NCBI GenBank assembly: GCA_910578305.1
Contig: CAJTQH010000002.1
Span: 40,123-68,733, forward strand
Length of the DNA: 28,611 nucleotides
Direction of reading: 5' to 3'
DNA from: an uncultured Muribaculaceae bacterium
GTDB taxonomy: Bacteria; Bacteroidota; Bacteroidia; Bacteroidales; Muribaculaceae
Under the pieces are notes generated by a model that was not told the origin of the DNA, made no database searches, and saw only the letters and a program-made list of their open reading frames with translations. This document shows, piece by piece, positions 8,318 through 17,381 of the stretch (position 1 is its first letter; each line of letters opens with the position of its first letter). Both the position numbers and the translations under genes were made by a program.

Positions 8318-9196
8318 TTAGTGAGTAGCTGCGAATGTCTGTACAATCGAGAAACCGATTTCGTCGATAGCGTAGGTAAGGTTATCGATCTTATTGGTAT
8401 AGTAGTTGTAAGAAATTACAGCGAATGCACCGGTTGCGATACCGAAAGCAGTGTTGATAAGTGCCTCAGAGATACCGGTAGAAAGTTCGGTTGAGTCAGG
8501 AGCACCAGAAGCAGAAAGAGCCTGGAACGACTTGATCATACCGATTACAGTACCGAGAAGACCGACGAGAGTACCGAGGGTGGTCATTGTAGCCACAATG
8601 GGGAGATTCTGCTGAAGAGCGGGCATTTCGAGAGCGGTAGCTTCTTCAACTTCCTTCTGCAGGGTAGCAACTTTCTGCTCCTTGGTAAGTACGGTATTCT
8701 TGTCCATTTCTTCGTAGCGAACGAGAGCGGCGGCAACTACAGCGGCAACAGAACCCTTCTGAGTCTTGCAGAGAGCCTGAGCACCGGCGATGTCGTTCTT
8801 AGCAAGGCAAGCCTTAACGTCACCAACAAACTTGGCGATGCTGCCTTTGCCCTTAGCGCTTGAAAGAGCGATCCAACGTTCAACAGAAAGTACGATTACA
8901 GTGAGGAACAGAGTCTGGAGAACAGGCACGATGATACCGCCTTTGAAGATAGTACCTACGAGATCCTTGGGATGACCGCCGTCAACGCCCCACATAGTCC
9001 ATTTGGGAGCAGCACCTTCAAGATCTTCCAGGTGGAAGTGGCTGGGTGCACCGAACACGAAGAGGAACAGGCAAACTGCAATGATAAAGCAGATCACGAG
9101 AACCCAAGCGGCATTCTTGATGCCTTTTACATTTTTTTTGTTTGTTTGCTTAGCCGCGGGCTTTGCCTTGGGCTGAATGGGCTTTGTAGCTTCCAT
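8318..9196 (-). CDS. exbB: ExbB/TolQ/MotA-family proton channel
   Basis: The ion-channel stator subunit of the TonB motor. In its 292 residues I see an Ala/Lys-rich cytoplasmic N-terminus and membrane helices at about 30-49, 88-108, 200-222 and 246-265. The family signatures GTLVGLLGTVIGMIKSFQ (208-225) and GISEALINTAFGIATG (241-256) are both intact. Enteric ExbB has three helices; the first here is the extra one usual in Bacteroidota. It is the first gene of the exbB-exbD-exbD-tonB cluster and has a good Bacteroides-type promoter about 90 bases upstream. It is transcribed divergently from nqrA. Confidence 0.93.
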   Translation of the reverse strand: MEATKPIQPKAKPAAKQTNKKNVKGIKNAAWVLVICFIIAVCLFLFVFGAPSHFHLEDLEGAAPKWTMWGVDGGHPKDLVGTIFKGGIIVPVLQTLFLTVIVLSVERWIALSSAKGKGSIAKFVGDVKACLAKNDIAGAQALCKTQKGSVAAVVAAALVRYEEMDKNTVLTKEQKVATLQKEVEEATALEMPALQQNLPIVATMTTLGTLVGLLGTVIGMIKSFQALSASGAPDSTELSTGISEALINTAFGIATGAFAVISYNYYTNKIDNLTYAIDEIGFSIVQTFAATH

Positions 9197-9284
9197 AACT
9201 GATAATTACTAAAATTTTAAAAATGATTTAATGGTTATAAATTTGTGAGTTGATTTTAAGGCGTACTATTGTTTGTAATTGGTA

Positions 9285-9316
9285 CAAATTTAAGATTTGA
9301 TTTTTGGTTACTGACA
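9285..9316 (-). promoter_or_regulatory. promoter of the exbB-tonB operon
   Basis: On the minus strand TAAATTTG (9292-9285) matches the Bacteroides -7 consensus TAnnTTTG exactly. TTG (9316-9314) stands 21 bases upstream as the -33 element. Predicted transcription starts near 9278, giving a leader of about 80 bases before exbB. Confidence 0.65.
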
Positions 9317-9490
9317 ATGCAAGCAATCAAGCTAACATTAATGCAAAAGTATTGATAAAAATTTCAATTACCAAATAAATCCACGCTAAAAATCACTTAT
9401 AGTGCAACCTTTGACATATTTTGCACCAATTATATGACGATGCATACAAAATTTCAATAGCGATTCTTAATATTTCTCAAAAAATATAAA

Positions 9491-9498
9491 TACCTTTG
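9491..9498 (+). promoter_or_regulatory. probable -7 element of the nqr operon promoter
   Basis: TACCTTTG matches TAnnTTTG and lies 44 bases before the nqrA start. No clear TTG occurs at the expected -33 distance (the region there is AT-rich), so a regulated or weak promoter is possible. Confidence 0.45.
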
Positions 9499-9542
9499 TC
9501 GAAAGATTTAATCATTGTTGACTTTAGACCTCAACCGATTCA

Positions 9543-10871
9543 ATGAACAAGACCATTACCTTAAAACGCGGGCTTGATCTGAGACTTCAGGGAGAAGTGG
9601 CTCCCGGATCCGCATCCAAGCCTGCCAAAACCGAAAGAATAGCCATTGTGCCTGACGATTTTCCCGGCTTCACACCAAAGATTGTGGTAAAACCCGGACA
9701 GGCTGTGGCCGAAGGTGAGTCGCTGATGCACGACAAAGTGCACACCGACATCTGCCTCGTATCCCCGATATCAGGCATAGTCGATGAAGTGGTACGCGGC
9801 GAGCGCCGCAAAGTGCTTCGTGTCACCGTAAAGCCCGATAACTCTGGACGCAAGGTTGCAGATAAGAGCACCGATGACACAAAAACAATCCTGATGCGCA
9901 GCGGACTCTGGGCCATGATGCGCCAGCGCCCTTACGACATCGTACCCTCTCCCGACCACACACCTGTAAACATTTTTGTCACCGCATTCGACAGTGCTCC
10001 GCTCGCCCCGGATCTCGCAGCCGCTGTGGCAGGTCGTTCACGCGAAATCGAAGCCGGTGTGAAAGCACTATCCACACTCACTTCCGGCAAAGTATACATA
10101 ACCACCCGCGATGGCGAGAACATTGATGTTCCATCCCAGGCTCAACACATCACCGCGACAGGCCCACACCCGTCGGGCAACGCCGGCATACAGGCTGCTG
10201 CAATTGCCCCGGTCAATAAAGGCGAGACAATCTGGACACTCGACATAGTGACCTTGGCTCGCATAGGTGCACTCATGCTTAACGGCAGCACCTACTGGTC
10301 CACAACTGTGGCTCTGACCGGATCGGAAGTGACCTCACCTCGACTCGTTGATACCGTGATAGGCACCGATATACTGGACATTATAGGTAACATCAGCGAC
10401 TCCCCTTCACACAAACGCATAATTTCCGGCAACGTGCTTACAGGTGTAACAGTAAGCACAGACGGATATTTACGCTATCCCTACCGTCAGATAACAGTGA
10501 TTCCTGAAGGCGACGACGTGGATGAGTTCATGGGATGGGCCTCCCTCAGCTCTAAGAAGATGAGTGAAAGCCGTTCTTTTCCGTCGAAAATATTCGGCCG
10601 CAAGAATTTCGCACCCGATGCACGCCTTCAAGGAGGCCGTAGAGCCATGATCATGTCGGGAGTATATGATAAAGTAATGCCGATGGACATTCTGCCGGAA
10701 TATCTTATCAAAGCAATATTAGCCCGCGACATCGACAAAATGGAAGCACTGGGCATATATGAAGTCGCTCCGGAAGATTTCGCATTGTGTGAATATGTCG
10801 ACCCCTCGAAACTGGAACTCCAGAAAATAGTGCGTGAAGGGCTTGACTATCTGCGCAAGGAACTTGAATAA
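9543..10871 (+). CDS. nqrA: Na+-translocating NADH:quinone reductase subunit A
   Basis: The peripheral, quinone-interacting subunit of Na+-NQR, facing the cytoplasm. The 442 residues match the usual length (about 445). The biotinyl-lipoyl-like N-terminal part is visible: PKIVVKPGQAVAEGESLMHDKVH, then VSPISGIVDEVVRGERRKVL. The C-terminal region carries QKIVREGLDYLRKELE. There is no membrane helix, as expected. ATG at 9543 follows a region with no Shine-Dalgarno sequence, typical for the group. It is the first of six contiguous nqr genes in canonical A-F order. Confidence 0.96.
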   Translation: MNKTITLKRGLDLRLQGEVAPGSASKPAKTERIAIVPDDFPGFTPKIVVKPGQAVAEGESLMHDKVHTDICLVSPISGIVDEVVRGERRKVLRVTVKPDNSGRKVADKSTDDTKTILMRSGLWAMMRQRPYDIVPSPDHTPVNIFVTAFDSAPLAPDLAAAVAGRSREIEAGVKALSTLTSGKVYITTRDGENIDVPSQAQHITATGPHPSGNAGIQAAAIAPVNKGETIWTLDIVTLARIGALMLNGSTYWSTTVALTGSEVTSPRLVDTVIGTDILDIIGNISDSPSHKRIISGNVLTGVTVSTDGYLRYPYRQITVIPEGDDVDEFMGWASLSSKKMSESRSFPSKIFGRKNFAPDARLQGGRRAMIMSGVYDKVMPMDILPEYLIKAILARDIDKMEALGIYEVAPEDFALCEYVDPSKLELQKIVREGLDYLRKELE

Positions 10872-10918
10872 ACCCAATTCATTCTTCAACCATAAATACA
10901 ATAAAGCTACTTAAAAAT

Positions 10919-12109
10919 ATGCTTAGGAGATATCTCAACAGAATCAAGCCCAACTTCATGCCCGGCGGCAAACTACAGGCATTCCGCTCGGTATTCGAGG
11001 GTTTTGAAACATTTCTGTACACGCCAAACTCCACTTCTTCATCGGGAGTGCATGTACATGACAGCATCGACTCCAAGCGAGTGATGATCATTGTGGTGAT
11101 GGCTCTGATGCCATGCCTGTTTTTCGGCATGTACAACACCGGTTATCAGAACTTTCTTGGAGCCGGCATCACCGATTACTCTTGGTGGCAGCCGCTTGCC
11201 TACGGATTTCTGGCCATATTGCCACGCATCGCTGTGACCTACATTGTAGGGCTCGGCATTGAATTCATCGTGGCGCAATGGCGCAATGAAGAAATACAGG
11301 AAGGTTTTCTGGTATCAGGCATACTGATACCGCTCATCTGCCCCATAGAAACACCGATATGGATGCTTGCTGTAGCAACAGCCTTTGCGGTGATATTTGC
11401 CAAAGAGGTATTCGGAGGTACAGGGTTCAATGTATTCAATGTCGCATTGGTGACACGTGCGTTTCTATTCTTCGCATATCCGGCACAGATGAGTGGCGAC
11501 AAAGCGTTCATATCTGCCAATCCCATTCTCGGACTCGGCGGCACAGTGTCATACTCCGACGGCATTTCCGGAGCAACGCCCCTGGCACAGATAGCCAACG
11601 GCAACACAGCCGTGGTCAACGCCGCAGGCGATCCGGTAAGCACATGGGACGCATTCCTCGGCCTTATCCCCGGATCATTCGGAGAGACATCCACTCTGTG
11701 CATCCTTATAGGAGCTGCCATACTGCTTTTTACAGGTATCGCAAGTTGGCGCATAATGCTTTCAGTATTTGCAGGCGGCCTATTTATGGGATGGATCGCC
11801 AACACATTTATGTCGCCACTATATCCGGCATCGGCTTTAACCCCCATCGACCAAATCGTATACGGAGGATTTGCATTCGCAGCCGTGTTCATGGCCACCG
11901 ACCCCGTTACAGCGGCTCGAACAGGGACAGGCAAATATATTTATGGATTCCTCGTCGGCGTGATAGCCATACTTATACGCGTATACAACAACGGCTATCC
12001 TGAAGGTGCTATGCTCGCCGTGTTGCTTATGAACGCGCTTGCACCGCTAATCGACTACTGCGTGGTACAAGCCAATATCAACCGACGCCTGCGCCGGTCA
12101 CGCGCATGA
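10919..12109 (+). CDS. nqrB: Na+-translocating NADH:quinone reductase subunit B
   Basis: A large membrane subunit carrying covalently bound FMN and riboflavin, and forming the main sodium channel. The FMN-attachment motif S-G-A-T is intact in DGISGATPLAQI, with the acceptor Thr at residue 220. About ten membrane helices are apparent (for example VMIIVVMALMPCLFFGMY and GFLVSGILIPLICPIETPIW). The characteristic KEVFGGTGFNVFNVALVTRAFLFFAYP follows. It has the normal length for the family (396 residues; Vibrio protein about 415). It starts 47 bases after nqrA. Confidence 0.96.
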   Translation: MLRRYLNRIKPNFMPGGKLQAFRSVFEGFETFLYTPNSTSSSGVHVHDSIDSKRVMIIVVMALMPCLFFGMYNTGYQNFLGAGITDYSWWQPLAYGFLAILPRIAVTYIVGLGIEFIVAQWRNEEIQEGFLVSGILIPLICPIETPIWMLAVATAFAVIFAKEVFGGTGFNVFNVALVTRAFLFFAYPAQMSGDKAFISANPILGLGGTVSYSDGISGATPLAQIANGNTAVVNAAGDPVSTWDAFLGLIPGSFGETSTLCILIGAAILLFTGIASWRIMLSVFAGGLFMGWIANTFMSPLYPASALTPIDQIVYGGFAFAAVFMATDPVTAARTGTGKYIYGFLVGVIAILIRVYNNGYPEGAMLAVLLMNALAPLIDYCVVQANINRRLRRSRA

Positions 12110-12142
12110 CATCAATCTCTTATCTCAGACTGAACAGATATT

Positions 12143-12847
12143 ATGAATAAGCAAAGCAATACTTACACCACCATCTACATCATACTTCTTGTATTGATCG
12201 TAGGCATAGCTCTTGCTTCGACGTCGCTTGCCCTACGCGACCGCCAGCAAGCAAATGCAGATGCCGACAAAATGCGTCAGATACTCGCAGCCGCTCTCAT
12301 CACACCTGAGAGCAACGACGTAATCAATGCATACGGCAAACATATCGTGGAATCTTTTGTAGTAAACGACAAAGGCATGCCCGTTGAAGGCGATGCTTTT
12401 ACTATCAACGTGGCAGAGCAAGTCAAAAAACCGGCAGCAGAGCGCGCTCTGCCTGTTTTCGTATGCCTGCTTGATGACGGCTCGAAAAAGTATATACTGC
12501 CTACGTACGGAGCTGGACTCTGGGGACCGATATGGGGCTATATAGCTCTTGACGCAAACGGTTCGACTATTTACGGCGCATATTTCGCACATCAGGGCGA
12601 AACACCGGGTCTCGGAGCCGAAATCGAAAAACCGGCATTCTGCGATAAATTCAAGGGACTAAACTTATACAAAAACGATACATTCATGCCCATAGCCGTA
12701 GTAAAAGCCGGACAGCAGCCGAAAGGCGATGAGGACTATGTGGACGGTGTATCGGGAGGCACCATAACGAGCAAGGGAGTAGGCGACATGATCGACAACA
12801 GTCTCTCGCCATATAAAGCTTATTTAAAAACACTTAGCACCAAATAA
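12143..12847 (+). CDS. nqrC: Na+-translocating NADH:quinone reductase subunit C
   Basis: A subunit with one N-terminal membrane helix (about residues 9-28, TIYIILLVLIVGIALASTSLA) and a periplasmic flavin domain. The covalent FMN site appears as VDGVSGGTITSKG, with Thr207 as acceptor; the motif is S-G-G-T rather than the commonest S-G-A-T, a tolerated variation. The conserved YGAGLWGPIWGYIALD stands near residues 121-136. Length is 234 against about 257 in Vibrio. It lies 33 bases after nqrB and 2 bases before nqrD. Confidence 0.95.
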   Translation: MNKQSNTYTTIYIILLVLIVGIALASTSLALRDRQQANADADKMRQILAAALITPESNDVINAYGKHIVESFVVNDKGMPVEGDAFTINVAEQVKKPAAERALPVFVCLLDDGSKKYILPTYGAGLWGPIWGYIALDANGSTIYGAYFAHQGETPGLGAEIEKPAFCDKFKGLNLYKNDTFMPIAVVKAGQQPKGDEDYVDGVSGGTITSKGVGDMIDNSLSPYKAYLKTLSTK

Positions 12848-12849
12848 CA

Positions 12850-13476
12850 ATGGCTGAAAAGATCAATAGCAGAAGCGTGCTTCTGAATCCGTTTTCCAAA
12901 AACAACCCGGTGATAGTGCAGGTACTAGGCATCTGCTCGGTACTCGCGGTGACGGCCAAACTCGAGCCCGCCATAGTTATGGGCATATCGGTCATAGCCG
13001 TACTCGCATTCTCAAACGTGATAATATCACTGATCCGCAGCACTATACCGACCAACATCCGCATCATCGTTCAACTCGTGGTAGTAGCCGGGCTGGTGGT
13101 AATCGTCGACCAGCTGCTCAAAGCCTACACCTACGATGTCAGCAAACAGCTTTCGGTATTTATCGGCCTCATCATCACCAACTGTATTCTGATGGGACGT
13201 CTTGAGGCTTTTGCAATGGCCAACAAACCATGGCCTTCGTTTCTTGACGGCATCGGCAACGGAATAGGCTACGCCATGATACTCGTAATAGTGGCATTTT
13301 TCCGCGAACTGCTTGGAAGTGGTACTCTGCTCGGATATCAGGTTGTGCCAGACTCATTCTATGCTCTCGGATATGTCAACAACGGCCTTATGATACTTCC
13401 GCCCATGGCTCTGATCGTGGTGGCATGCATCATCTGGGTTCACCGTCTGATCAACAAAGACCTTCAGGAAGACTAA
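12850..13476 (+). CDS. nqrD: Na+-translocating NADH:quinone reductase subunit D
   Basis: A membrane subunit with about six helices, homologous to RnfE. It forms, with NqrE, the iron site inside the membrane. The two conserved cysteines are present at residues 29 (VLGICSVLAV) and 112 (ITNCILMGRLEAFA), the same numbers as in the Vibrio protein. FRELLGSGTLLGY is the usual C-terminal signature. It starts 2 bases after the nqrC stop, so translation is probably coupled. Confidence 0.96.
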   Translation: MAEKINSRSVLLNPFSKNNPVIVQVLGICSVLAVTAKLEPAIVMGISVIAVLAFSNVIISLIRSTIPTNIRIIVQLVVVAGLVVIVDQLLKAYTYDVSKQLSVFIGLIITNCILMGRLEAFAMANKPWPSFLDGIGNGIGYAMILVIVAFFRELLGSGTLLGYQVVPDSFYALGYVNNGLMILPPMALIVVACIIWVHRLINKDLQED

Positions 13477-13501
13477 CACACAGCGATACAATATATCTAC
13501 G

Positions 13502-14119
13502 ATGGAAAATCTGAATCTATTCATACGTTCGATATTCGTTGACAACATGGTATTTGCCTACTTTCTGGGCATGTGCTCATTCCTTGCGGTATCGAAAAAC
13601 GTCAAGACCGCTTTCGGTCTCGGCATAGCGGTCACTTTCATGCTTGTGATCACACTGCCTATCAACTATCTGCTCGAAACATACGTGCTGCGCGCAGGCG
13701 CCCTGCAATGGCTCGGACCGGAATACGCAGACGTCGATCTGAGCTTCCTGTCGCTTATAATGTTCATTGCGGTCATCGCATCCATGACACAGCTCGTGGA
13801 GATGGCGGTAGAAAAATACAGCCCCTCTCTCTATAGTTCACTGGGTATATTCCTGCCGCTTATAGCCGTAAACTGCGCCATCCTCGGCGGCTCGCTATTC
13901 ATGCAGCAGCGCGAATTCGACAGCGTATTCACAGCCGTATGCGCAGGTGGCGGATGGGGACTTGGATGGCTGCTCGCCATCGTGGCCATAGCTGCCATTC
14001 GCGAGCGTCTGGCCACTTACTCCAACATACCCAAACCTCTGCGTGGCATCGGCATCACATTCATTCTGACAGCACTGATGGGCATAGCTTTCATGAGCTT
14101 CCTCGGTATTAAAATCTAA
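13502..14119 (+). CDS. nqrE: Na+-translocating NADH:quinone reductase subunit E
   Basis: The pseudo-symmetric partner of NqrD, homologous to RnfA, with about six helices in 205 residues. The conserved cysteines that complete the intramembrane iron centre are at residues 25 (FLGMCSFLAVSK) and 125 (IAVNCAILGGSLF). ALMGIAFMSFLGI closes the protein. It sits 25 bases after nqrD and 7 bases before nqrF. Confidence 0.96.
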   Translation: MENLNLFIRSIFVDNMVFAYFLGMCSFLAVSKNVKTAFGLGIAVTFMLVITLPINYLLETYVLRAGALQWLGPEYADVDLSFLSLIMFIAVIASMTQLVEMAVEKYSPSLYSSLGIFLPLIAVNCAILGGSLFMQQREFDSVFTAVCAGGGWGLGWLLAIVAIAAIRERLATYSNIPKPLRGIGITFILTALMGIAFMSFLGIKI

Positions 14120-14126
14120 TAAGGCA

Positions 14127-15428
14127 ATGATACTATCCAATATACTTCTGGCTTCCACCGCCACGCTCACCATCTTATCGGGCGTGGGTATATTTCTGCT
14201 CATAACACTGCTGCTGGTGGCCGTGCTCCTTACAGCCAAGCACTATCTAGTACACAGCGGCAAGGTACACATAATAATCAACAAGGACACCGATGTGACA
14301 GCCGACTCCGGCAAACCGCTACTGTCCACCATGGCCGACAACGATATATTCCTGCCGTCGGCATGTGGAGGTAAAGGCAGCTGCGGACAGTGCAAGGTAC
14401 AGGTACTCGAAGGCGGCGGTGAGATCCTTCCCACCGAAACCGTACACTTCAGCCGCAAGGAAATGAAAGACAACTGGCGTCTGGCGTGTCAGGTCAAAGT
14501 CAAGGAAGACATGGAGATTGCCGTGCCCGCATCCGTGCTCGACATCAAAGAATATGAATGTACCGTGGTGTCAAACAACAATGTGTCGACATTCATCAAG
14601 GAATTTATTGTGGCTCTGCCCCCGGGCGAACACATGGACTTCATACCAGGATCGTATGCCCAGATAAAGATTCCACCATACTCAATGGACTACGACAAAG
14701 ACATCGACAAAGCATCGATAGGCGAAGAGTATCTGCCTGCTTGGGAAAAATTCGGGCTATTCTCGCTCAAATGTAAAAACGATGAAACCACCGTCAGAGC
14801 ATACTCCATGGCCAACTATCCTGCTGAAGGCGACCGCTTCATGCTCACCGTGCGCATAGCAACACCGCCGTTCAAACCGAAACCCGCTGTAGGCTTCATG
14901 GATGTCATGCCCGGTATTGCGTCAAGCTATATCTTCACGCTCAAACCCGGTGACAAGGTACTGATGAGCGGCCCTTACGGCGATTTCCACCCTATATTCG
15001 ATTCCAAGAAAGAGATGATGTGGATCGGTGGCGGAGCCGGTATGGCACCGCTGCGCGCGCAGATCATGCACATGACTAAGACTCTCAATACACGCGACCG
15101 CGAAATGCACTATTTCTATGGAGCACGCGCGCTCAACGAAGTGTTCTACCTCAACGATTTCCTGAAATTGGAAAAAGAATTCCCCAACTTCCACTTCCAT
15201 CTGGCTCTCGACCGTCCTGATCCCGCCGCCGATGCCGCTGGAGTGAAATACACCCCTGGCTTCGTGCATCAAGTGATCTACAACACATATCTCAAAGATC
15301 ACGAGAATCCGGAAGACATCGAATACTACATGTGTGGCCCGGGCCCGATGAGCAATGCCGTAAATCAAATGCTCGACAGCCTTGGTGTAAACCCCGAAGA
15401 TATTCACTATGACAATTTCGGTGGCTGA
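14127..15428 (+). CDS. nqrF: Na+-translocating NADH:quinone reductase subunit F
   Basis: The NADH-oxidising entry subunit. In 433 residues I see an N-terminal membrane anchor (about 12-32). A ferredoxin domain has all four [2Fe-2S] ligands: C80, C86 and C89 in CGGKGSCGQCKV, and C121 in RLACQVKV. The FAD-binding R224-A-Y-S is in RAYSMANYP. The NAD-binding segment is WIGGGAGMAPLRAQIMH near residues 296-312. The C-terminus has YYMCGPGPMSNAVNQML. It is somewhat longer than the Vibrio protein (about 408). It ends the nqr operon, and an inverted repeat follows 34 bases downstream. Confidence 0.97.
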   Translation: MILSNILLASTATLTILSGVGIFLLITLLLVAVLLTAKHYLVHSGKVHIIINKDTDVTADSGKPLLSTMADNDIFLPSACGGKGSCGQCKVQVLEGGGEILPTETVHFSRKEMKDNWRLACQVKVKEDMEIAVPASVLDIKEYECTVVSNNNVSTFIKEFIVALPPGEHMDFIPGSYAQIKIPPYSMDYDKDIDKASIGEEYLPAWEKFGLFSLKCKNDETTVRAYSMANYPAEGDRFMLTVRIATPPFKPKPAVGFMDVMPGIASSYIFTLKPGDKVLMSGPYGDFHPIFDSKKEMMWIGGGAGMAPLRAQIMHMTKTLNTRDREMHYFYGARALNEVFYLNDFLKLEKEFPNFHFHLALDRPDPAADAAGVKYTPGFVHQVIYNTYLKDHENPEDIEYYMCGPGPMSNAVNQMLDSLGVNPEDIHYDNFGG

Positions 15429-15462
15429 TAAGATCTAAATACTAGACACACCTATAACTAAC

Positions 15463-15500
15463 GAACGAGCGGGAAAATCACTTGATTTTCCCGCTCGTTC
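15463..15500. terminator. perfect 18-base inverted repeat between convergent nqrF and tatD
   Basis: The arms at 15463-15480 and 15483-15500 are exact reverse complements (GAACGAGCGGGAAAATCA and its partner) separated by two bases, so a hairpin would have a loop of four or more. Its place between two convergent stops, and its symmetry, suggest a shared bidirectional terminator. The stem contains its own AAAA/TTTT block, but no clean U-tract follows outside it. Confidence 0.65.
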
Positions 15501-15529
15501 AGTATATCATTCCGTCCGTATCGTACCGG

Positions 15530-16303
15530 CTACAAGCCGAACAGCTTCGTGGCATTGGCTGTAGTTTCTGCCGCTACGGTTTCAGGCGGCAACGACATGG
15601 AGTGAGCTATGTGTCCGGCTGTATGAACCAGATATGCACTCTCATTGCGTCTGCCTCGATGCGGCACAGGAGCAAGATATGGAGCATCAGTCTCAAGCAA
15701 CAATCTCGAAAGGCCTATGGACGGCAGAGAGTCGCGCACACTGCAATTCTTGAACGTCACTATGCCGTTGATGCCGAAATAAAAGTCGACTATGCGACGC
15801 ACTCGCTCCACATCAAGAGGCGTGCCCCCGAAACTGTGCATCACACCTTGCGCTTCGGGAAATGCTTGAAGCACCTCCAGCACCTGCGACAGACCTTCGC
15901 GGCAATGTATTATCACCGGAAGCGAGGCATCGGCAGCCCACTGCATCTGCTGTTCCAGCACCTGCATCTGCTGCTGTTCGAATGTTTTGTCCCAATACAG
16001 ATCTATACCCACCTCCCCTACGGCCACATATCGTGTATCCGACGAGTCAAACTCGGCCTTCACACGTGCCAGATCTTCGCGCCAGCTTTCGCGCACCTCC
16101 GTAGGGTGAAGCCCCATGGCCATTGACGTACTCTGCGGAAATGCAGCATGCAGACGCTTCATAGGTTCCACTGTATCAAGATCTACATTTGGAAATATCA
16201 TGTGACCGACTCCGGCATCCAAAGCACGGCGCACCGCATCCTGCCCGTACCCGTCGGCATCAAAATCTGAAAGATAAAGGTGAGTGTGAGTATCTATCAG
16301 CAT
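15530..16303 (-). CDS. tatD: TatD-family metal-dependent hydrolase/DNase
   Basis: A TIM-barrel amidohydrolase-fold enzyme of 257 residues. The metal-binding residues typical of TatD are all visible: HTH in MLIDTHTHLYLSDFD, the Glu of VGEVGIDLYWD, the His of VIIHCREG, the His of VMHSFGGTP and the Asp of LLETDAPYLAPVPHRGRRNE. Relatives act as 3'-5' exonucleases or on D-aminoacyl substrates. TatD and its paralogue YcfH cannot be separated from sequence alone. It starts 2 bases after the stop of the prenyl synthase gene, so the two form an operon. Confidence 0.93.
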   Translation of the reverse strand: MLIDTHTHLYLSDFDADGYGQDAVRRALDAGVGHMIFPNVDLDTVEPMKRLHAAFPQSTSMAMGLHPTEVRESWREDLARVKAEFDSSDTRYVAVGEVGIDLYWDKTFEQQQMQVLEQQMQWAADASLPVIIHCREGLSQVLEVLQAFPEAQGVMHSFGGTPLDVERVRRIVDFYFGINGIVTFKNCSVRDSLPSIGLSRLLLETDAPYLAPVPHRGRRNESAYLVHTAGHIAHSMSLPPETVAAETTANATKLFGL

Positions 16304-16305
16304 AA

Positions 16306-17265
16306 TCAGTGAGAACGCGTACGTGAATTTTCGGCCAAAGCCTCAAAAAACTCTCTGGCTGCCGGGGTCAGATCTGCTTTGGCAAGCTCTGCCTTAGCCT
16401 CGTCGACATATCGGTCTATAAGACGGTGACAGCGCACATCAAGCTCCAGACGGTCGTATACCTCACGCACACGTTCAATCTTGTTTTCCGAAGGAGCATC
16501 CATCTCACGCGCCAACACTCCCGATGTATCTTCATTCATCGCCGTTATAAGCAGCCATGTCTTCTTGTCATTGACGATATCACCTCCGATTTCTTTGCCA
16601 AACACTATGGGGTCGCCATAAGTATCAAGATAATCATCCTGAAGCTGAAAAGCCAGTCCGAGCTTTTCGCCATAGCCATACATGGCCTGCGCCACCTCTT
16701 CGGAAGCATCAGCCATGATAGCACCCAGACGGCACGCACAGCCAAGGAGTACCGATGTCTTCAGACGTATCATCTCAAGATAATCCGACACCGTGACATC
16801 ATTACGGCTTTCAAAATCCATATCATACTGCTGTCCTTCATACACCTCCATAGCCGTACGGTCAAGCAGACGTCCCACCTGACACATCTGCTCGGCACTG
16901 CATCCTCGCATAGAATACACATGCGACAGCGTAAGCATGGCATCTCCAGAGAGTATTGCCGTACGGTCATCCCAACGCACATGTACAGTCGGACGGCCTC
17001 GACGCATATCGGCCCTATCCATCACATCATCGTGAAGCAAAGTGAAATTATGAAACATTTCCACAGCCATAGCCTGACTGACCGCCTTCGATGAATCGCC
17101 GCACAGAGCGTCGCATACTGCAAGCGTAAGCACCGGACGCAGACGTTTGCCCCCGCCATCAAGAATATAGGCTATCGGCTCATAAAGCCCTGCCGGATGA
17201 GAAGGATAGGATATGTCCTTCAGATTCTGTTCAATTATTCCAAGATATTCACTGTGAGTTAGCAT
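16306..17265 (-). CDS. polyprenyl (isoprenyl) diphosphate synthase
   Basis: A trans-prenyltransferase that condenses isopentenyl diphosphate onto an allylic diphosphate. Both aspartate-rich motifs are intact: the first at residues 79-83 (DDVMD, then RADMRRGRPTVH) and the second at 210-214 (DDYLD). The family lead GGGKRLRPVLTLAV is at 38-51. Length is 319. Chain length (farnesyl, geranylgeranyl or longer) cannot be decided reliably, so I give no symbol. Product use could be quinone side chains, which would serve Nqr, or undecaprenyl carrier supply. It is followed at 2 bases by tatD and preceded by a good promoter. Confidence 0.92.
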   Translation of the reverse strand: MLTHSEYLGIIEQNLKDISYPSHPAGLYEPIAYILDGGGKRLRPVLTLAVCDALCGDSSKAVSQAMAVEMFHNFTLLHDDVMDRADMRRGRPTVHVRWDDRTAILSGDAMLTLSHVYSMRGCSAEQMCQVGRLLDRTAMEVYEGQQYDMDFESRNDVTVSDYLEMIRLKTSVLLGCACRLGAIMADASEEVAQAMYGYGEKLGLAFQLQDDYLDTYGDPIVFGKEIGGDIVNDKKTWLLITAMNEDTSGVLAREMDAPSENKIERVREVYDRLELDVRCHRLIDRYVDEAKAELAKADLTPAAREFFEALAENSRTRSH

Positions 17266-17297
17266 AGGTTTAGCGTGTTTTTTTTAATTTTGGACTA

Positions 17298-17328
17298 CAA
17301 ACATACAAAATTATTCATGGCATTGCAA
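17298..17328 (-). promoter_or_regulatory. promoter of the prenyl synthase-tatD operon
   Basis: Minus-strand TATGTTTG (17305-17298) matches TAnnTTTG. TTG (17328-17326) lies 20 bases upstream. The leader to the start codon at 17265 would be about 25 bases. Confidence 0.6.
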
Positions 17329-17381
17329 CTTTTATACGCCACGGCCACGTCTAACCTCAAAACTTACAACTTATATTATTT

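Larger units (their letters stand above)
9197..9542. other. divergent intergenic region between exbB and nqrA
   Basis: These 346 bases hold no convincing gene and are clearly more AT-rich than the flanks. They contain the exbB promoter (minus strand, near 9285-9316) and a -7-like element for nqrA (9491-9498). The 11-mer AAAATTTCAAT occurs twice, at 9358-9368 and 9448-9458. This is long for a divergent spacer, so regulator sites are plausible, but I can define none. Confidence 0.7.

Noticed and set aside
9358..9458. Direct repeat of AAAATTTCAAT in the exbB-nqrA spacer as a regulator site
   Set aside because: The 11-mer is of low complexity in AT-rich DNA, has no dyad symmetry and is 90 bases apart. 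It is noted only as part of the spacer and not called as an operator.
12752..12764. S-G-G-T instead of S-G-A-T at the NqrC flavin site as a sign of a broken subunit
   Set aside because: The acceptor Thr207 and surrounding residues are intact, and the second position of the motif tolerates a small residue. The operon is otherwise complete.
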